Shown in pieces: positions 48,106 through 58,421 of a DNA stretch of 64,000 nucleotides. Numbering within the stretch: position 1 is the stretch's first letter; each line of letters begins with the position of its first letter. Origin of the DNA: Rhodocyclus purpureus (GTDB lineage: Bacteria > Pseudomonadota > Gammaproteobacteria > Burkholderiales > Rhodocyclaceae); the NCBI RefSeq assembly GCF_016653115.1, contig NZ_NHRX01000063.1:1-64000 (forward strand). The letters are read 5' to 3'. Under the pieces are notes generated by a model that was not told the origin of the DNA, ran no database searches, and was given only the letters and a program-made list of their open reading frames with translations. Both the position numbers and the translations under genes were made by a program.

Positions 48106-49044
48106 TCAGCCACCCGCCGCGTGCCAGCGACCGCCGCTGACGCGCTCGATCCCCGCCAGGTCGCGCCAGCTCGCGACCTCGACGAACCCCGCCGCAGCGA
48201 GCAGCGAACGCACCGCAGCGGCCTGGTCGTAGCCGTGTTCGAGCAGCAGCCAGCCACCGGGCACGAGATGCGCCGGCGCCTCCTGCACGATCGCACGCAG
48301 GCAGGAAAGGCCATCACCGCCGTCGCTCAATGCCTCCTGCGGCTCGAAGGGCAGGCCGTCCTGCGCCAGATGCGGATCGCCGGCGGCGACGTAGGGCGGG
48401 TTGGAGACGACGATGTCGAAGCGCGTGGCGACGCCGGTAGCCAGGCCCGGGGTGTGCACGCCCGTAGCGGCGAGCGGCGCGAACCAGTCGCCCTGATGGA
48501 AGACGACGTCGACACCGTGACGGAGGGCGTTGGCCCGGGCGACCGCGAGCGCAGCCGGCGACCGCTCGACCGCCTCGACCCGTGCGCCCGGCGCCAGCGA
48601 GGCGGCCAGCGAAACCGCGATCGCCCCCGAACCGGTGCCGAGGTCGAGCAGGCGCGGCGTCATTCCCGCCGCCTGCAGCGCGCGCGCACGCGCCAGCGCC
48701 AGCTCGACGATCAGCTCGGTATCCGGACGCGGGATGAGCACGGCCGGGGAAACGCCGAAGTCGAGGCCGTAGAAGCCGGTGCAGCCGGTGAGGTAGGCGA
48801 GCGGCTCGCCGGCGGCGCGACGTTCGACCAGCGCCGCCAGTCGCCTTGCCGCGTCGGCGGCAAGCGCACGCTCGGGGCTGGCGATCAGCTCGGCGTGCGT
48901 GCAGCCGGCCACGTGCTCGACCAGCAGGCGAGCATCGAGCCGGTCGATGCGGCGCATGGCCAGGCACCAGGCCGCGCCGATGCTCGTCGGCAAGGTTTCC
49001 CCCGCCGCGGCAGCCTCACTCACCCCGCTCGCCTTGCCGCTCAT
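48106..49044 (-). CDS. prmC: Peptide chain release factor N5-glutamine methyltransferase
   Basis: PrmC (HemK) methylates the glutamine of the GGQ motif in release factors. It has 312 residues. The N-terminal helical domain includes DARLLVEHVAGCTHAEL, then PLAYLTGCTGFYGLDF and VLIPRPDTELIVE; SAM binding is at LLDLGTGSGAIAVSLA and catalysis at VVSNPPYV. Its target prfA lies seven bases upstream in the same transcript. Confidence 0.96.
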   Translation of the reverse strand: MSGKASGVSEAAAAGETLPTSIGAAWCLAMRRIDRLDARLLVEHVAGCTHAELIASPERALAADAARRLAALVERRAAGEPLAYLTGCTGFYGLDFGVSPAVLIPRPDTELIVELALARARALQAAGMTPRLLDLGTGSGAIAVSLAASLAPGARVEAVERSPAALAVARANALRHGVDVVFHQGDWFAPLAATGVHTPGLATGVATRFDIVVSNPPYVAAGDPHLAQDGLPFEPQEALSDGGDGLSCLRAIVQEAPAHLVPGGWLLLEHGYDQAAAVRSLLAAAGFVEVASWRDLAGIERVSGGRWHAAGG

Positions 49045-49051
49045 CGCGGAC

Positions 49052-50137
49052 TTACTCGCCGCCCTCGGCGAGTTGCGCGAGCAGTTCGGCCTGCCGTTCG
49101 GCGGCCAGCGCGTCGACCAGTTCGTCGATGTCGCCGTCCATGATCGAGTCGATCTTGTACAGCGTCAGGTTGATGCGGTGGTCGGTGACGCGCCCCTGCG
49201 GGAAGTTGTAGGTGCGGATGCGCTCGGAACGGTCGCCGCTGCCGATCAGGCTCTTGCGGGTCGAGGCGATCTGCGCGTTCTGCTCGCGTTCCTGCGCGTC
49301 CTTGATGCGCGCGGCGAGCACCGACAGCGCCTGCGCCTTGTTCTTGTGCTGCGAGCGATCGTCCTGGCACTCGACGACGATCCCGGTCGGCAGGTGGGTG
49401 ACGCGCACCGCCGAATCGGTCTTGTTGATGTGCTGGCCGCCAGCACCCGACGCGCGGAAGGTGTCGATGCGCAGGTCGGCGGGGTTGAGCACCACCTCGG
49501 CGAGGTCGTCGGCCTCCGGCATCACGGCGACGGTGCAGGCCGAGGTGTGGATGCGCCCCTGCGCCTCGGTCGCCGGGACGCGCTGCACGCGGTGGCCGCC
49601 CGACTCGAACTTGAGCCTGGCGTAGGCACCGCTGCCGACGACGCGGGCGATGATCTCCTTGTAACCACCGAGTTCGGAGGGATTGGCCGAGACGATCTCG
49701 ACCTGCCAGCGGCGGCGCTCGGCGTAGCGCGAGTACATGCGGAAGAGGTCGCCGGCGAACAGCGCCGACTCGTCGCCGCCGGTGCCGGCGCGCACCTCGA
49801 GGAACAGGTTGCGGTCGTCGTCCGGGTCCTTCGGCAGCAGCAGGGTCTGCAACTCGGTTTCGAGCGCCGGCAGACGCGCACGCGCATCGTCGATCTCGGC
49901 CTCGGCGAGTTCCTTCATCTCGGGATCGGCGAGCATCTCCTGCGCGTGCGCGAGATCTTCCTGGCACTGCCGCCAATCCTGGTAGCGCGCGACCACCGGG
50001 CCGATCTCGGCATGCTCGCGCGTGAGCTTGCGGTACTCGTCCATGTTGCGCGTCGCCTCGCCGCTCGCCAGCACGCGGTCGAGTTCTTCCAGCCGACCGC
50101 AAAGGCGCTCGAGTTTATCGACGATGCTCTGTTTCAT
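49052..50137 (-). CDS. prfA: Peptide chain release factor 1
   Basis: RF1 terminates translation at UAA and UAG. It has 361 residues. The stop-codon recognition motif PAT sits in [16 protein letters not shown] and the catalytic GGQ in [14 protein letters not shown]. It forms a unit with prmC downstream; hemA is 167 bases upstream. Confidence 0.97.
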   Translation of the reverse strand: MKQSIVDKLERLCGRLEELDRVLASGEATRNMDEYRKLTREHAEIGPVVARYQDWRQCQEDLAHAQEMLADPEMKELAEAEIDDARARLPALETELQTLLLPKDPDDDRNLFLEVRAGTGGDESALFAGDLFRMYSRYAERRRWQVEIVSANPSELGGYKEIIARVVGSGAYARLKFESGGHRVQRVPATEAQGRIHTSACTVAVMPEADDLAEVVLNPADLRIDTFRASGAGGQHINKTDSAVRVTHLPTGIVVECQDDRSQHKNKAQALSVLAARIKDAQEREQNAQIASTRKSLIGSGDRSERIRTYNFPQGRVTDHRINLTLYKIDSIMDGDIDELVDALAAERQAELLAQLAEGGE

Positions 50138-50304
50138 GGGGAAGGCTGACGGAGTGAAGGTTTGGAATCAGTGCGCGCCGCCGGCGCGGGGCAGGCAGGA
50201 CGTCGACCGGAGGGACTCCGACCGGGAATGCCCGGTCGGCAGCTAGCGCAGGCGCCACCCCGGCCGCGCGGACGGCAGGCAGCGGCGCCGACGGTCAGCG
50301 GCAG

Positions 50305-51558
50305 CTAATCGTGCGTGTGCAGATGGAAGAGGCGGGCGACCATCGCATTCATTTCGGCGCGCTCGTCCTCGGCCGACTGATTGAGCGTCTGCGTCGGCGC
50401 ATGCAGGAACTTGTTCATCAGCCGCATCGACAACTGTTCGAGGACGCGCTGCGGGTCGTCGCCCTTGGCCAGCAGCTTGTGCGCGTGCTCGATCTCGTGC
50501 CGGCGCGTGCGCTCGGCGGCGTCGCGCAGCGAGCGGATCAGCGGCACCGTGTCACGCGTGGACATCCACTGCAGGAAGCTGTCGACGCGCTGGGCGATGA
50601 TCGTCTCGGCCTCGACCACCGCCGCCTTGCGCGATTCGAGACCGGCCTGCACCACCTGTGCCAGGTCATCGACCGTGTACAGGAAGACGTCGTCGAGTTC
50701 GCCGACCTCGATCTCGATGTCGCGCGGAACGGCGAGGTCGATCATGAAGATCGGGCGGTGGCGACGCGCCTTGACCGCGCGCTCGACCATGCCGAGACCG
50801 ATGATCGGCAGCGGCGAACCGGTGCACGAGACGATGATGTCGAACTGCGCCAGACGATCGGCGATCTCGTCGAGGCGGATGGCGGTGCCGCCGAAACGCT
50901 CGGCCAGCGCCCGACCGCGCTCGACGGTGCGGTTGGCGACGACGATCTGCTTCGGCTTTTCGGCGCCGAAGTAGGTCGTGCACAACTCGATCATCTCGCC
51001 GGCACCGATGAACAGGATGCGCTGCTCGTCGATGCGCTCGAAGATGCGCTCGGCCAGATGCACGGCGGCAGCGGCCATCGAGACGATGTTGGCACCGATC
51101 GCGGTGGTCGAGCGCACTTCCTTGGCCACCGCGAACGAACGCTGGAAGAGCTTGTGCAGCGTCGTCCCGAGCGTTCCCGCCTCTTCGGCGACGCGCACCG
51201 CGTCCTTCATCTGCCCGAGGATCTGCGGCTCGCCGATGACCATCGAGTCGAGGCCGCTGGCGACGCGGAAGGCGTGGCGAACGGCGTCGCGCTCGGGGTA
51301 GGTGAACAGGTAGGGATTGATGTCCTGACGGCCGATGCGGTGATACTCGGCGAGCCAGTCGGCCGCGGCTTCGGGCGCGTCGGTCGCGCAGTAGAGCTCG
51401 GTGCGGTTGCAGGTGGACAGGATCGCCGCCTCGCGCACGGGTTTAGCGCGCGTGAGGTCAGCCAATGCCTGATGCAACTTCTCGGCGTTGAACGCCACCT
51501 GCTCGCGGACCGACAGAGGAGCCGTGTGGTGATTGATGCCGAACGTAAAAAGCGCCAT
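50305..51558 (-). CDS. hemA: Glutamyl-tRNA reductase
   Basis: HemA reduces glutamyl-tRNA to glutamate-1-semialdehyde, the first committed step of the C5 tetrapyrrole pathway. It has 417 residues. Motifs: [18 protein letters not shown], catalytic cysteine in [30 protein letters not shown], and the NADPH-binding [11 protein letters not shown] start at the ATG 51558, the family N-terminus; an in-frame ATG lies four codons upstream. A strong extended -10 promoter precedes it. Using the C5 route is unusual only for alphaproteobacteria; it fits a betaproteobacterium. Confidence 0.96.
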   Translation of the reverse strand: MALFTFGINHHTAPLSVREQVAFNAEKLHQALADLTRAKPVREAAILSTCNRTELYCATDAPEAAADWLAEYHRIGRQDINPYLFTYPERDAVRHAFRVASGLDSMVIGEPQILGQMKDAVRVAEEAGTLGTTLHKLFQRSFAVAKEVRSTTAIGANIVSMAAAAVHLAERIFERIDEQRILFIGAGEMIELCTTYFGAEKPKQIVVANRTVERGRALAERFGGTAIRLDEIADRLAQFDIIVSCTGSPLPIIGLGMVERAVKARRHRPIFMIDLAVPRDIEIEVGELDDVFLYTVDDLAQVVQAGLESRKAAVVEAETIIAQRVDSFLQWMSTRDTVPLIRSLRDAAERTRRHEIEHAHKLLAKGDDPQRVLEQLSMRLMNKFLHAPTQTLNQSAEDERAEMNAMVARLFHLHTHD

Positions 51559-51589
51559 GGGGGAGACCATCGGAGCAAACCGGACGCGG

Positions 51590-51620
51590 ATTATAGCACC
51601 GCGACCGGAAAGGGAGTCAC
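51590..51620 (-). promoter_or_regulatory. Promoter of hemA-prfA-prmC-grxD
   Basis: On the minus strand TGCTATAAT gives a perfect TATAAT hexamer with the TGn extension. A partial -35 (GTGACT) lies 19 bases upstream. The predicted start would give a leader of about 25 bases before the hemA ATG. It overlaps the short gap after cysA, showing hemA is transcribed independently. Confidence 0.6.
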
Positions 51621-51652
51621 ACGCTTGCGCATGCCATGCAGCAGCGCGTCGC

Positions 51653-52717
<1,065 letters not shown>

Positions 52718-52752
52718 GGTCGTTCTGTCGGTAAGGGTCGGGGCGCCTGGAC

Positions 52753-53637
52753 TCAGGCTGCCGGGGAGGCAGCGCCGCCCTCCGGCGAGAGGCTCGCTTC
52801 AAGCATCGCCGTCTCGCGGCGCATGCGCCACTCGACGATGGTCTTGGCGATCAGCGTCACCAGCGCCAGGAGCGCCAGCACCGAAGCCGCGGCGAAGGCG
52901 CCGACCTGGTTGTACTCGTTGTAGAGGATCTCGACGTGCAGGGGCAGCGTGTTGGTCTCGCCGCGGATGTGCCCGGAGACCACCGAGACCGCGCCGAACT
53001 CGCCCATCGCGCGCGCGTTGGCGAGGATGACGCCGTAGAGCAGGCCCCACTTGATGTTCGGCAGGGTCACCCGCCACAGCATCTGCCAGCCGGAAGCGCC
53101 GAGCGAAACGGCGGCCTCCTCCTCCTCGCGCCCCTGCGCCTGCATCAGCGGGATCAGCTCGCGCGCGACGAAGGGGAAGGTCACGAACAGGGTCGCCAGC
53201 ACGATGCCGGGGACGGCGAAGATGATGCGGATGTCGTGCGCCGACAGCCAGGCGCCGAACAGTCCCTGCGACCCGAACAGCAGCACGAAGACAAGGCCGG
53301 CGACCACCGGCGAGACCGCGAAGGGCAGGTCGATCAGGGTGATCAGCGCGCTCTTGCCACGGAACTCGAAGCGCGCGATCGCCCAGGCGGCGGCAACGCC
53401 GAAGGCGACGTTGAGCGGCAGCGCGATCAGCGCGACGAGCACGGTCAGCCAGATCGCCGAACGCGCCTCGGGATCGGCGAGCGCATCGAGGTAGGCGGGA
53501 ATACCGGCGGCTAGGGCCTCGACGAAGACCGCGACCAGCGGCAGCGCGAGGAAGAAACCGAGGAAGACGAGCGCGACCGCGGTCAGCGTGAAGCGCACCC
53601 AGCGCGGCTCGGCGATGGAAGGACGAGGACTGCTCAT
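52753..53637 (-). CDS. cysW: Sulfate ABC transporter permease CysW
   Basis: A 294-residue, six-helix inner-membrane permease. The binding-protein-dependent transport signature lies around [20 protein letters not shown], with [20 protein letters not shown] following, typical of CysW. Its ATG at 53637 overlaps the cysT stop by four bases, which decides the start over an upstream ATG. Confidence 0.95.
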   Translation of the reverse strand: MSSPRPSIAEPRWVRFTLTAVALVFLGFFLALPLVAVFVEALAAGIPAYLDALADPEARSAIWLTVLVALIALPLNVAFGVAAAWAIARFEFRGKSALITLIDLPFAVSPVVAGLVFVLLFGSQGLFGAWLSAHDIRIIFAVPGIVLATLFVTFPFVARELIPLMQAQGREEEEAAVSLGASGWQMLWRVTLPNIKWGLLYGVILANARAMGEFGAVSVVSGHIRGETNTLPLHVEILYNEYNQVGAFAAASVLALLALVTLIAKTIVEWRMRRETAMLEASLSPEGGAASPAA

Positions 53638-54467
53638 CGGCGGGCTCCCGCTGCACTGTGACGATTGGCCATCCGCCACTGCAAGGCGTTGACCGCGAGC
53701 AGCAGCGCGAAGGAGATCACCAGCATGACCACCGCCAGCGCGGTGGCGCCGACGATGTCGTACTGCTCTAGTTTGGCGACGATCAAAAGCGGCGTGATTT
53801 CGGAGATGAAGGGCATGTTGCCGGCGATGAAGATGACCGAACCGTATTCGCCGATCGCGCGCGAGAAGGCGAGCGTGAAACCGGTGATCAGCGCCGGCAG
53901 GATCGCCGGCAGCAGCACGAGGCGGAAGGTCTGCCAGCGGCTGGCGCCGAGCACGGCTGCCGCCTCCTCGATCTCGGGCTCGATGTCCTCGATCACCGGC
54001 TGCAGCGTGCGCACGACGAAGGGCAGGCTGATGAAGGTGAGCGCGACGACGATGCCGACCGGGGTGAACGCGACCTTGAAACCGAGCGGCTCCAGGTGCC
54101 GGCCGATCCAGCCGTTGCCGGCGTAGAGGGTGGCCAGCGTGATGCCGGCGACCGCGGTCGGCAGCGCGAAGGGCAGATCGACCAGCGCGTCGACGAAGCG
54201 CTTGCCCGGAAACGTGTAGCGCACCAGCACCCAGGCGGTGAGCAGGCCGAAGGCGGCGTTGATCAGCGCGGCGATCAGCGCCGAACCGAAGGTCACGCGC
54301 AGCGAGGCGAGTGCGCGCTCGCCGGTGGCGATGTCCCAGAACTGCGCCGCCGACAGCTCGGCCGACTTGAACACCAGCGCCGCCAGCGGCAAGAGCACGA
54401 TCAGCGACAGATAGAGCAGCGTGTAGCCGAGCCCAAGTCTGAAGCCGGGAAGGACGTTGCGGGCCAT
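53634..54467 (-). CDS. cysT: Sulfate ABC transporter permease CysT
   Basis: A 277-residue inner-membrane permease pairing with CysW. It begins with [20 protein letters not shown], contains [18 protein letters not shown] and the EAA-like loop [17 protein letters not shown], and [19 protein letters not shown]. It follows the binding-protein gene by six bases. Confidence 0.95.
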   Translation of the reverse strand: MARNVLPGFRLGLGYTLLYLSLIVLLPLAALVFKSAELSAAQFWDIATGERALASLRVTFGSALIAALINAAFGLLTAWVLVRYTFPGKRFVDALVDLPFALPTAVAGITLATLYAGNGWIGRHLEPLGFKVAFTPVGIVVALTFISLPFVVRTLQPVIEDIEPEIEEAAAVLGASRWQTFRLVLLPAILPALITGFTLAFSRAIGEYGSVIFIAGNMPFISEITPLLIVAKLEQYDIVGATALAVVMLVISFALLLAVNALQWRMANRHSAAGARR

Positions 54468-54473
54468 CGACGC

Positions 54474-55481
54474 TTACTTCTGCTGGTAGACCTGGTCGAA
54501 GCTGCCGCCGTCGCGGAAGTGCGCAGCGTATGCCTTGCCCCAGCCACCGAAGACTTCATCGACGCTGAAGGTACGCACCGTCGGGAACTGCGCCGAATAC
54601 TTCTTCAGCACCTCGGCGTCACGCGGACGCAGGTAGTTCTGCGCGGCGTTCTCCTGCCCTTCCTTCGACCACAGGTAGTCGAGGTAGGCCTGCGCCTGCT
54701 TGCGTGTCCCCTTCTTGTCGACGACGCGTTCGACCACCGCCACCGGGAACTCGGCGAGGATCGACTGCGACGGATAGACCACCTCGAAGTCGCCGCGGCC
54801 GAATTCACGCGCGATCAGCTCGGCCTCGCTCTCGAAGGAAATCAACACGTCGCCGATGCGGCGCTGCAGGAAGGTGGTCGTCGCGTCGCGGCCGCCGGCG
54901 GCGAACAGCGGCGCGTTCTTCAGGACGCGGCCGACGAAGTCCTGCGCGGTCTTCTCGTTGCCGCCGGGCTGGCGCAGCGCATAACCCCAGGCGGCCAGAT
55001 AGGCATAGCGGCCGTTACCGCTGGTCTTCGGATGCGCGAGCACCACCTGCACACCGGGTTTGACGAGGTCGCCCCAGTCGTGGATCGCTTTCGGGTTCCC
55101 CTTGCGCACGATCAGCACCATGGTCGAGGTGTAGGGCGAGGCGTTATTCGGGAATTTCTTCGCGTAGTCGCGCGCAACCAAGCCCTTGTCGGCGAGGAAA
55201 TCGACATCGGAGGCCTGATTCATGGTCACCACGTCGGCTTCGAGCCCGTCGGCGACGGCACGCACCTGTTTCGACGAACCGCCGTGCGACTGCTTGATGT
55301 CGACGGTCTCGCCGCTCTTCGCCTTCCAGTGCTTCTGGAAGAGCGGGTTGTAATCCTTGTAGAAATCGCGCGCGACGTCGTAGGAAGCGTTGAGGAGCAC
55401 GCTGTCGGCAGCCGCCGGCAGCGCGGCGAGCAGGCCGGAGAGCAGGGCGGCAATGGCGAAGGGACGGAACGAGCGGGACAT
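54474..55481 (-). CDS. sbp: Periplasmic sulfate-binding protein
   Basis: A 335-residue substrate-binding protein with a signal peptide ([18 protein letters not shown]) and mature start near [20 protein letters not shown], the conserved sulfate-binding N-terminus. Other family blocks: [49 protein letters not shown]-type (here [16 protein letters not shown]) and the C-terminal [16 protein letters not shown]. First gene of the sulfate uptake operon. Its ribosome-binding site lies in a small hairpin. Confidence 0.95.
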   Translation of the reverse strand: MSRSFRPFAIAALLSGLLAALPAAADSVLLNASYDVARDFYKDYNPLFQKHWKAKSGETVDIKQSHGGSSKQVRAVADGLEADVVTMNQASDVDFLADKGLVARDYAKKFPNNASPYTSTMVLIVRKGNPKAIHDWGDLVKPGVQVVLAHPKTSGNGRYAYLAAWGYALRQPGGNEKTAQDFVGRVLKNAPLFAAGGRDATTTFLQRRIGDVLISFESEAELIAREFGRGDFEVVYPSQSILAEFPVAVVERVVDKKGTRKQAQAYLDYLWSKEGQENAAQNYLRPRDAEVLKKYSAQFPTVRTFSVDEVFGGWGKAYAAHFRDGGSFDQVYQQK

Positions 55482-55488
55482 GGCAAAA

Positions 55489-55507
55489 CCCTCGAAAACG
55501 GCGAGGG
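55489..55507 (-). promoter_or_regulatory. Hairpin enclosing the sbp ribosome-binding site
   Basis: In the mRNA, CCCTCG pairs with CGAGGG across a 7-base loop, a six-pair GC-rich stem. The right arm GAGGG is the likely Shine-Dalgarno sequence about eight bases before the sbp ATG, so the stem would mask it. Whether anything relieves this is unknown. Confidence 0.45.
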
Positions 55508-55511
55508 GCCC

Positions 55512-55539
55512 ACTATACGGAGGCCTTCTAGACCGACAA
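55512..55539 (-). promoter_or_regulatory. Candidate promoter of the sbp-cysTWA operon
   Basis: On the minus strand TTGTCG and TATAGT are separated by 16 bases, a fair sigma-70 match. An AT-rich stretch (ATAAGGAAATAATTCG) lies directly upstream, where CysB would be expected to bind in cys promoters; CysB control is inference from the operon content. Confidence 0.5.
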
Positions 55540-55704
55540 AGTCTTTCGAATTATTTCCTTATCGCTCTTTCGCATAAGGAGACACCCCTGGCCCGGCGCG
55601 CGCAGCGCCGGACAGGCTCCCGGCATGCAGGCGCGATTGATCGCGCGGCCCGGCGGCGGTAAATTAGCCGGCCGATCGTTTCCCTGCCGTCGAGAGCAAC
55701 GCTC

Positions 55705-56412
55705 ATGCATCGAAAAGTCACCGCCAGGCTGAAAGAGGGCCGCTATTACGAGGCGATCGAGGCGGCGCGCAGCTGGATCGAGTGCACCAGCTACCCGCAG
55801 ATCGCCGAAGAGCTGGCGTGCCTGCGCGAGGACGAACGCGCGCCGCTGGTGACGCTGCTGCGCGACGTGCTGCTGCTCGGCGGACCGCTCGGCGGACCGC
55901 TGTGGGGCGCGCCGGTGCTGCTGCACTACAGCGCGCCCGGACGCAGCGAAGTGCTGCTCGCCCCTCCCGAAGCACCGCCGGCCGACGTGGTGCGCGCCGG
56001 CTGGCTACCGGCGACGCTGCTCGGCAGCGACGAGCCGCTCGGCTTCGCCTGCAAGCCGACCAGCCTGATGCTGGCGACGGGCGAGATGAGCGCGGCAGTG
56101 CTGGTCCTGCAGACCGAGGATACCGAGGTGCCCGAACTCGACGACGGCCACCTCGCCGACGTCGTCTCCCCGGCCCAAGGTGAACGCGTCGTCCTCTGCG
56201 GGCGCTTCGTCCTGCCGTGGATCGAGGCGCTGGAGGCCGCCCGCGTCATGCTGCACGAACTCCGCCGCATCGGCGCGGCGATGGGCGGGCCGCGCACGGG
56301 CGAGGCGCAGTCGATCTTCCTGCTGCCGCGCACCGAAGCCTGGGCGATCGAGGCGGCCCAGGAGTTCGCGCGCATCGTGCGCACGCAGGCCGCGGACGCA
56401 GCCGAGCCCTGA
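55705..56412 (+). CDS. Hypothetical protein, unknown function
   Basis: A 235-residue protein I do not recognise. It begins MHRKVTARLKEGRYYEAIEA and continues with a helical, TPR-like stretch rich in Ala and Glu, an unusual direct repeat GGPLGGPLWG around residue 60, and a mixed alpha/beta C-terminal half. No signal peptide or membrane helix is apparent. It lies 13 bases upstream of the glycosyltransferase-like gene and probably shares its transcript; the neighbours do not explain its job. Confidence 0.65.
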   Translation: MHRKVTARLKEGRYYEAIEAARSWIECTSYPQIAEELACLREDERAPLVTLLRDVLLLGGPLGGPLWGAPVLLHYSAPGRSEVLLAPPEAPPADVVRAGWLPATLLGSDEPLGFACKPTSLMLATGEMSAAVLVLQTEDTEVPELDDGHLADVVSPAQGERVVLCGRFVLPWIEALEAARVMLHELRRIGAAMGGPRTGEAQSIFLLPRTEAWAIEAAQEFARIVRTQAADAAEP

Positions 56413-56425
56413 AACCGGGGCCGGC

Positions 56426-57478
56426 GTGCACCTCTTCGTCGACATCTCCGCGCATGGTCTCGGCCACCTCGCCATCTCGGCACCGGTCATCGCCGCGCTC
56501 GCCCGCCACCATCCCCGGCTGCGTCTGACGATCAGAAGCGGGCTGCCGCAGGCGACGCTGGCACGGCGGATTCGCGAGCCCTTCGCGCACATCGCCACCG
56601 CCAGCGACTTCGGCTTCGTGATGCTCGACGCGACGCAGGTCGACCTGGCGGCGAGCGCAGCCGCCTACCGGACTGCGCACGCCGACTGGAGGCGACGCGT
56701 CGCTGACGGGGCCGCCCTCCTGAAACGCCTCGCGCCCGACCTCGTCTTCAGCAACGTCAGCTACCTGCCGCTCGCCGGCGCCGCAGAGGCGGGCATCCCC
56801 GCGGCGGCGCTGTGCTCGCTGAACTGGGCCGAGCTCTTCGCGCACTTCTTCGCCGGCGAGGCGTGGGCGGCGAAGATCCACGGCGAGATGCTCGCCGCCT
56901 ACCGTTCGGCGAGCGTCTTCCTGCGCACGACCCCGGCGATGGCGATGGACGAACTCGGCAATTGCGAGGAAATCGGGATCATCGCCGCGCGCGGCGAACG
57001 CCACGAGCTCGGCGGCGGACGCCATGCACGAAACGTGCTCGTCGCCATGGGCGGCATCCGCCACCGGCTGCCGGTCGAGGACTGGCCGCGGGTTCCCGGC
57101 CTGCGCTGGCTCGTTCCCGGCGACTGGCAGTGCCGCCATCCCGACGCGGTGGCGCTGGAAAGCTTCGGACTCGGCTTCACCGACCTGCTCGCTTCGGTCG
57201 ATGCGGTGCTCGGCAAGCCCGGCTACGGCACCTTCAGCGAAGCCGTCTGCAACGCCGTGCCCGTGCTCTACCAGCGCCGCGCAGACTGGCCGGAGCAGCA
57301 ATGCCTGATCGACTTCCTACACGCGCAGGGCCGCGGCCGCGAAATCCCGGCCGCCCTGCTCACCACGGGCCGGCTTGCCGACGAGGTGGACGCGCTGCTG
57401 GCGACGCCGCCGCGTACGCCGCCGGCGGCCTGCGGCGCCGATGCTGCCGCCCGGCGGCTGCTGGCGCTGCTGCGCTGA
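56426..57478 (+). CDS. GT-B glycosyltransferase-like protein (MurG/arabinokinase N-domain type)
   Basis: A 350-residue protein with a GT-B layout. It starts VHLFVDISAHGLGHLAISAP, a glycine/histidine loop like that in MurG-type transferases and in the N-terminal domain of L-arabinokinase-like proteins. The C-terminal half has VLVAMGGIRHRLPVEDW and the donor-site region DAVLGKPGYGTFSEAVCNAVPVLY, with a Glu-containing loop. GTG at 56426 is the best start, since the frame upstream is a shadow of the preceding gene. Donor and acceptor are unknown. Confidence 0.75.
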   Translation: MHLFVDISAHGLGHLAISAPVIAALARHHPRLRLTIRSGLPQATLARRIREPFAHIATASDFGFVMLDATQVDLAASAAAYRTAHADWRRRVADGAALLKRLAPDLVFSNVSYLPLAGAAEAGIPAAALCSLNWAELFAHFFAGEAWAAKIHGEMLAAYRSASVFLRTTPAMAMDELGNCEEIGIIAARGERHELGGGRHARNVLVAMGGIRHRLPVEDWPRVPGLRWLVPGDWQCRHPDAVALESFGLGFTDLLASVDAVLGKPGYGTFSEAVCNAVPVLYQRRADWPEQQCLIDFLHAQGRGREIPAALLTTGRLADEVDALLATPPRTPPAACGADAAARRLLALLR

Positions 57479-57524
57479 ACCTCAAAACCTCTTTTCAGCC
57501 ACGAAAAACACGAAATCCACGAAA
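57478..57524. repeat. Dispersed repeat family B, half copy
   Basis: Only one end of the element is present: AACCTCTTTTCAGCCACGAA, then AAACACGAAATCCACGAAAT. It ends six bases before the radical SAM start codon, so it forms the immediate leader of that gene, where no ribosome-binding site is evident. Confidence 0.7.
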
Positions 57525-57530
57525 TAAAGC

Positions 57531-58421
57531 ATGCCCCCGATCCGCTACGTCGAACCCGTCTACCGCCCGCCGAGCGAGGCGCAATCGCTGATCCTGCCGG
57601 TCACCGACGGCTGCTCGTGGAACCATTGCACTTTCTGCACCATGTACGAGGCACCGCAGAAGGCCTTCCGAGCGCGCGACGAGGCGGAGGTGCTCGCCAG
57701 CATCCGCGACTGCGGCGAGCGCTACGGCGACGCGGTGCGCCGCGTCTTCCTCGCCGACGGCGACGCGCTGGTGCTGCCGACGCGGCGCCTGCTCATCTAC
57801 CTCGAGGCGATCCGCCGCCACCTGCCGGCGGTGCACCGCGTCTCCAGCTACTGCCTGGCGCGCAACCTGCGCAGGAAGAGCGTCGATGAGCTGATCGCGC
57901 TGCGCGAGGCGGGGCTCTCGCTCGCCTACCTCGGGGCCGAATCGGGCGACGACGAGGTGCTCGCCAGGGTCAACAAGGGAGAGACCTTCGCCAGCACGCG
58001 CGAGTCGCTCGACAAGCTCGCCGCCGCCGGCATCACGCGCTCGGTGATGATCCTCAACGGGCTCGGCGGCCGCACCCTGAGCCGGCAGCACGCCGAGCAC
58101 TCGGCCGATCTCGCCAACGCGACCCAGCCCGAGTTCCTGTCGACCCTGGTGGTCACCCTGCGCCGGGGCGACCAGCGTTTCTGCACGAGCTTCCTGGACT
58201 GGGAGCCGCTCGCCCCGCCGGCGCTCTTCCAGGAAATGGAGACCTTCCTGTCGCGCCTCGAATTGCGGCGCACGGTGTTCCGCTCCGACCACGCGAGCAA
58301 CTGGCTGGTACTGAAGGGAACGCTCGGCGCCGACAAGGAGCGCCTGCTGCGCGAAGTGCGCGGCGCGATCACGGCACCGGAGGCCGCGCAGCTGCGGCCG
58401 GCCTGGGCGCGCGGGCTGTGA
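57531..58421 (+). CDS. Radical SAM protein of unknown substrate
   Basis: A 296-residue radical SAM enzyme. The cluster motif is GCSWNHCTFC, spacing C-x4-C-x2-C rather than the canonical C-x3-C-x2-C; it is followed by TMYEAPQKAF. Other fold markers: FLADGDALVLP (GGE-like position), VSSYCLARNLRRKS, LSLAYLGAESGDDEVLARVN. This subgroup of COG1032-like proteins is widespread but uncharacterised. There is no B12-binding domain or extra Cys-rich tail. The start codon lies against a family B half repeat. Confidence 0.85.
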   Translation: MPPIRYVEPVYRPPSEAQSLILPVTDGCSWNHCTFCTMYEAPQKAFRARDEAEVLASIRDCGERYGDAVRRVFLADGDALVLPTRRLLIYLEAIRRHLPAVHRVSSYCLARNLRRKSVDELIALREAGLSLAYLGAESGDDEVLARVNKGETFASTRESLDKLAAAGITRSVMILNGLGGRTLSRQHAEHSADLANATQPEFLSTLVVTLRRGDQRFCTSFLDWEPLAPPALFQEMETFLSRLELRRTVFRSDHASNWLVLKGTLGADKERLLREVRGAITAPEAAQLRPAWARGL

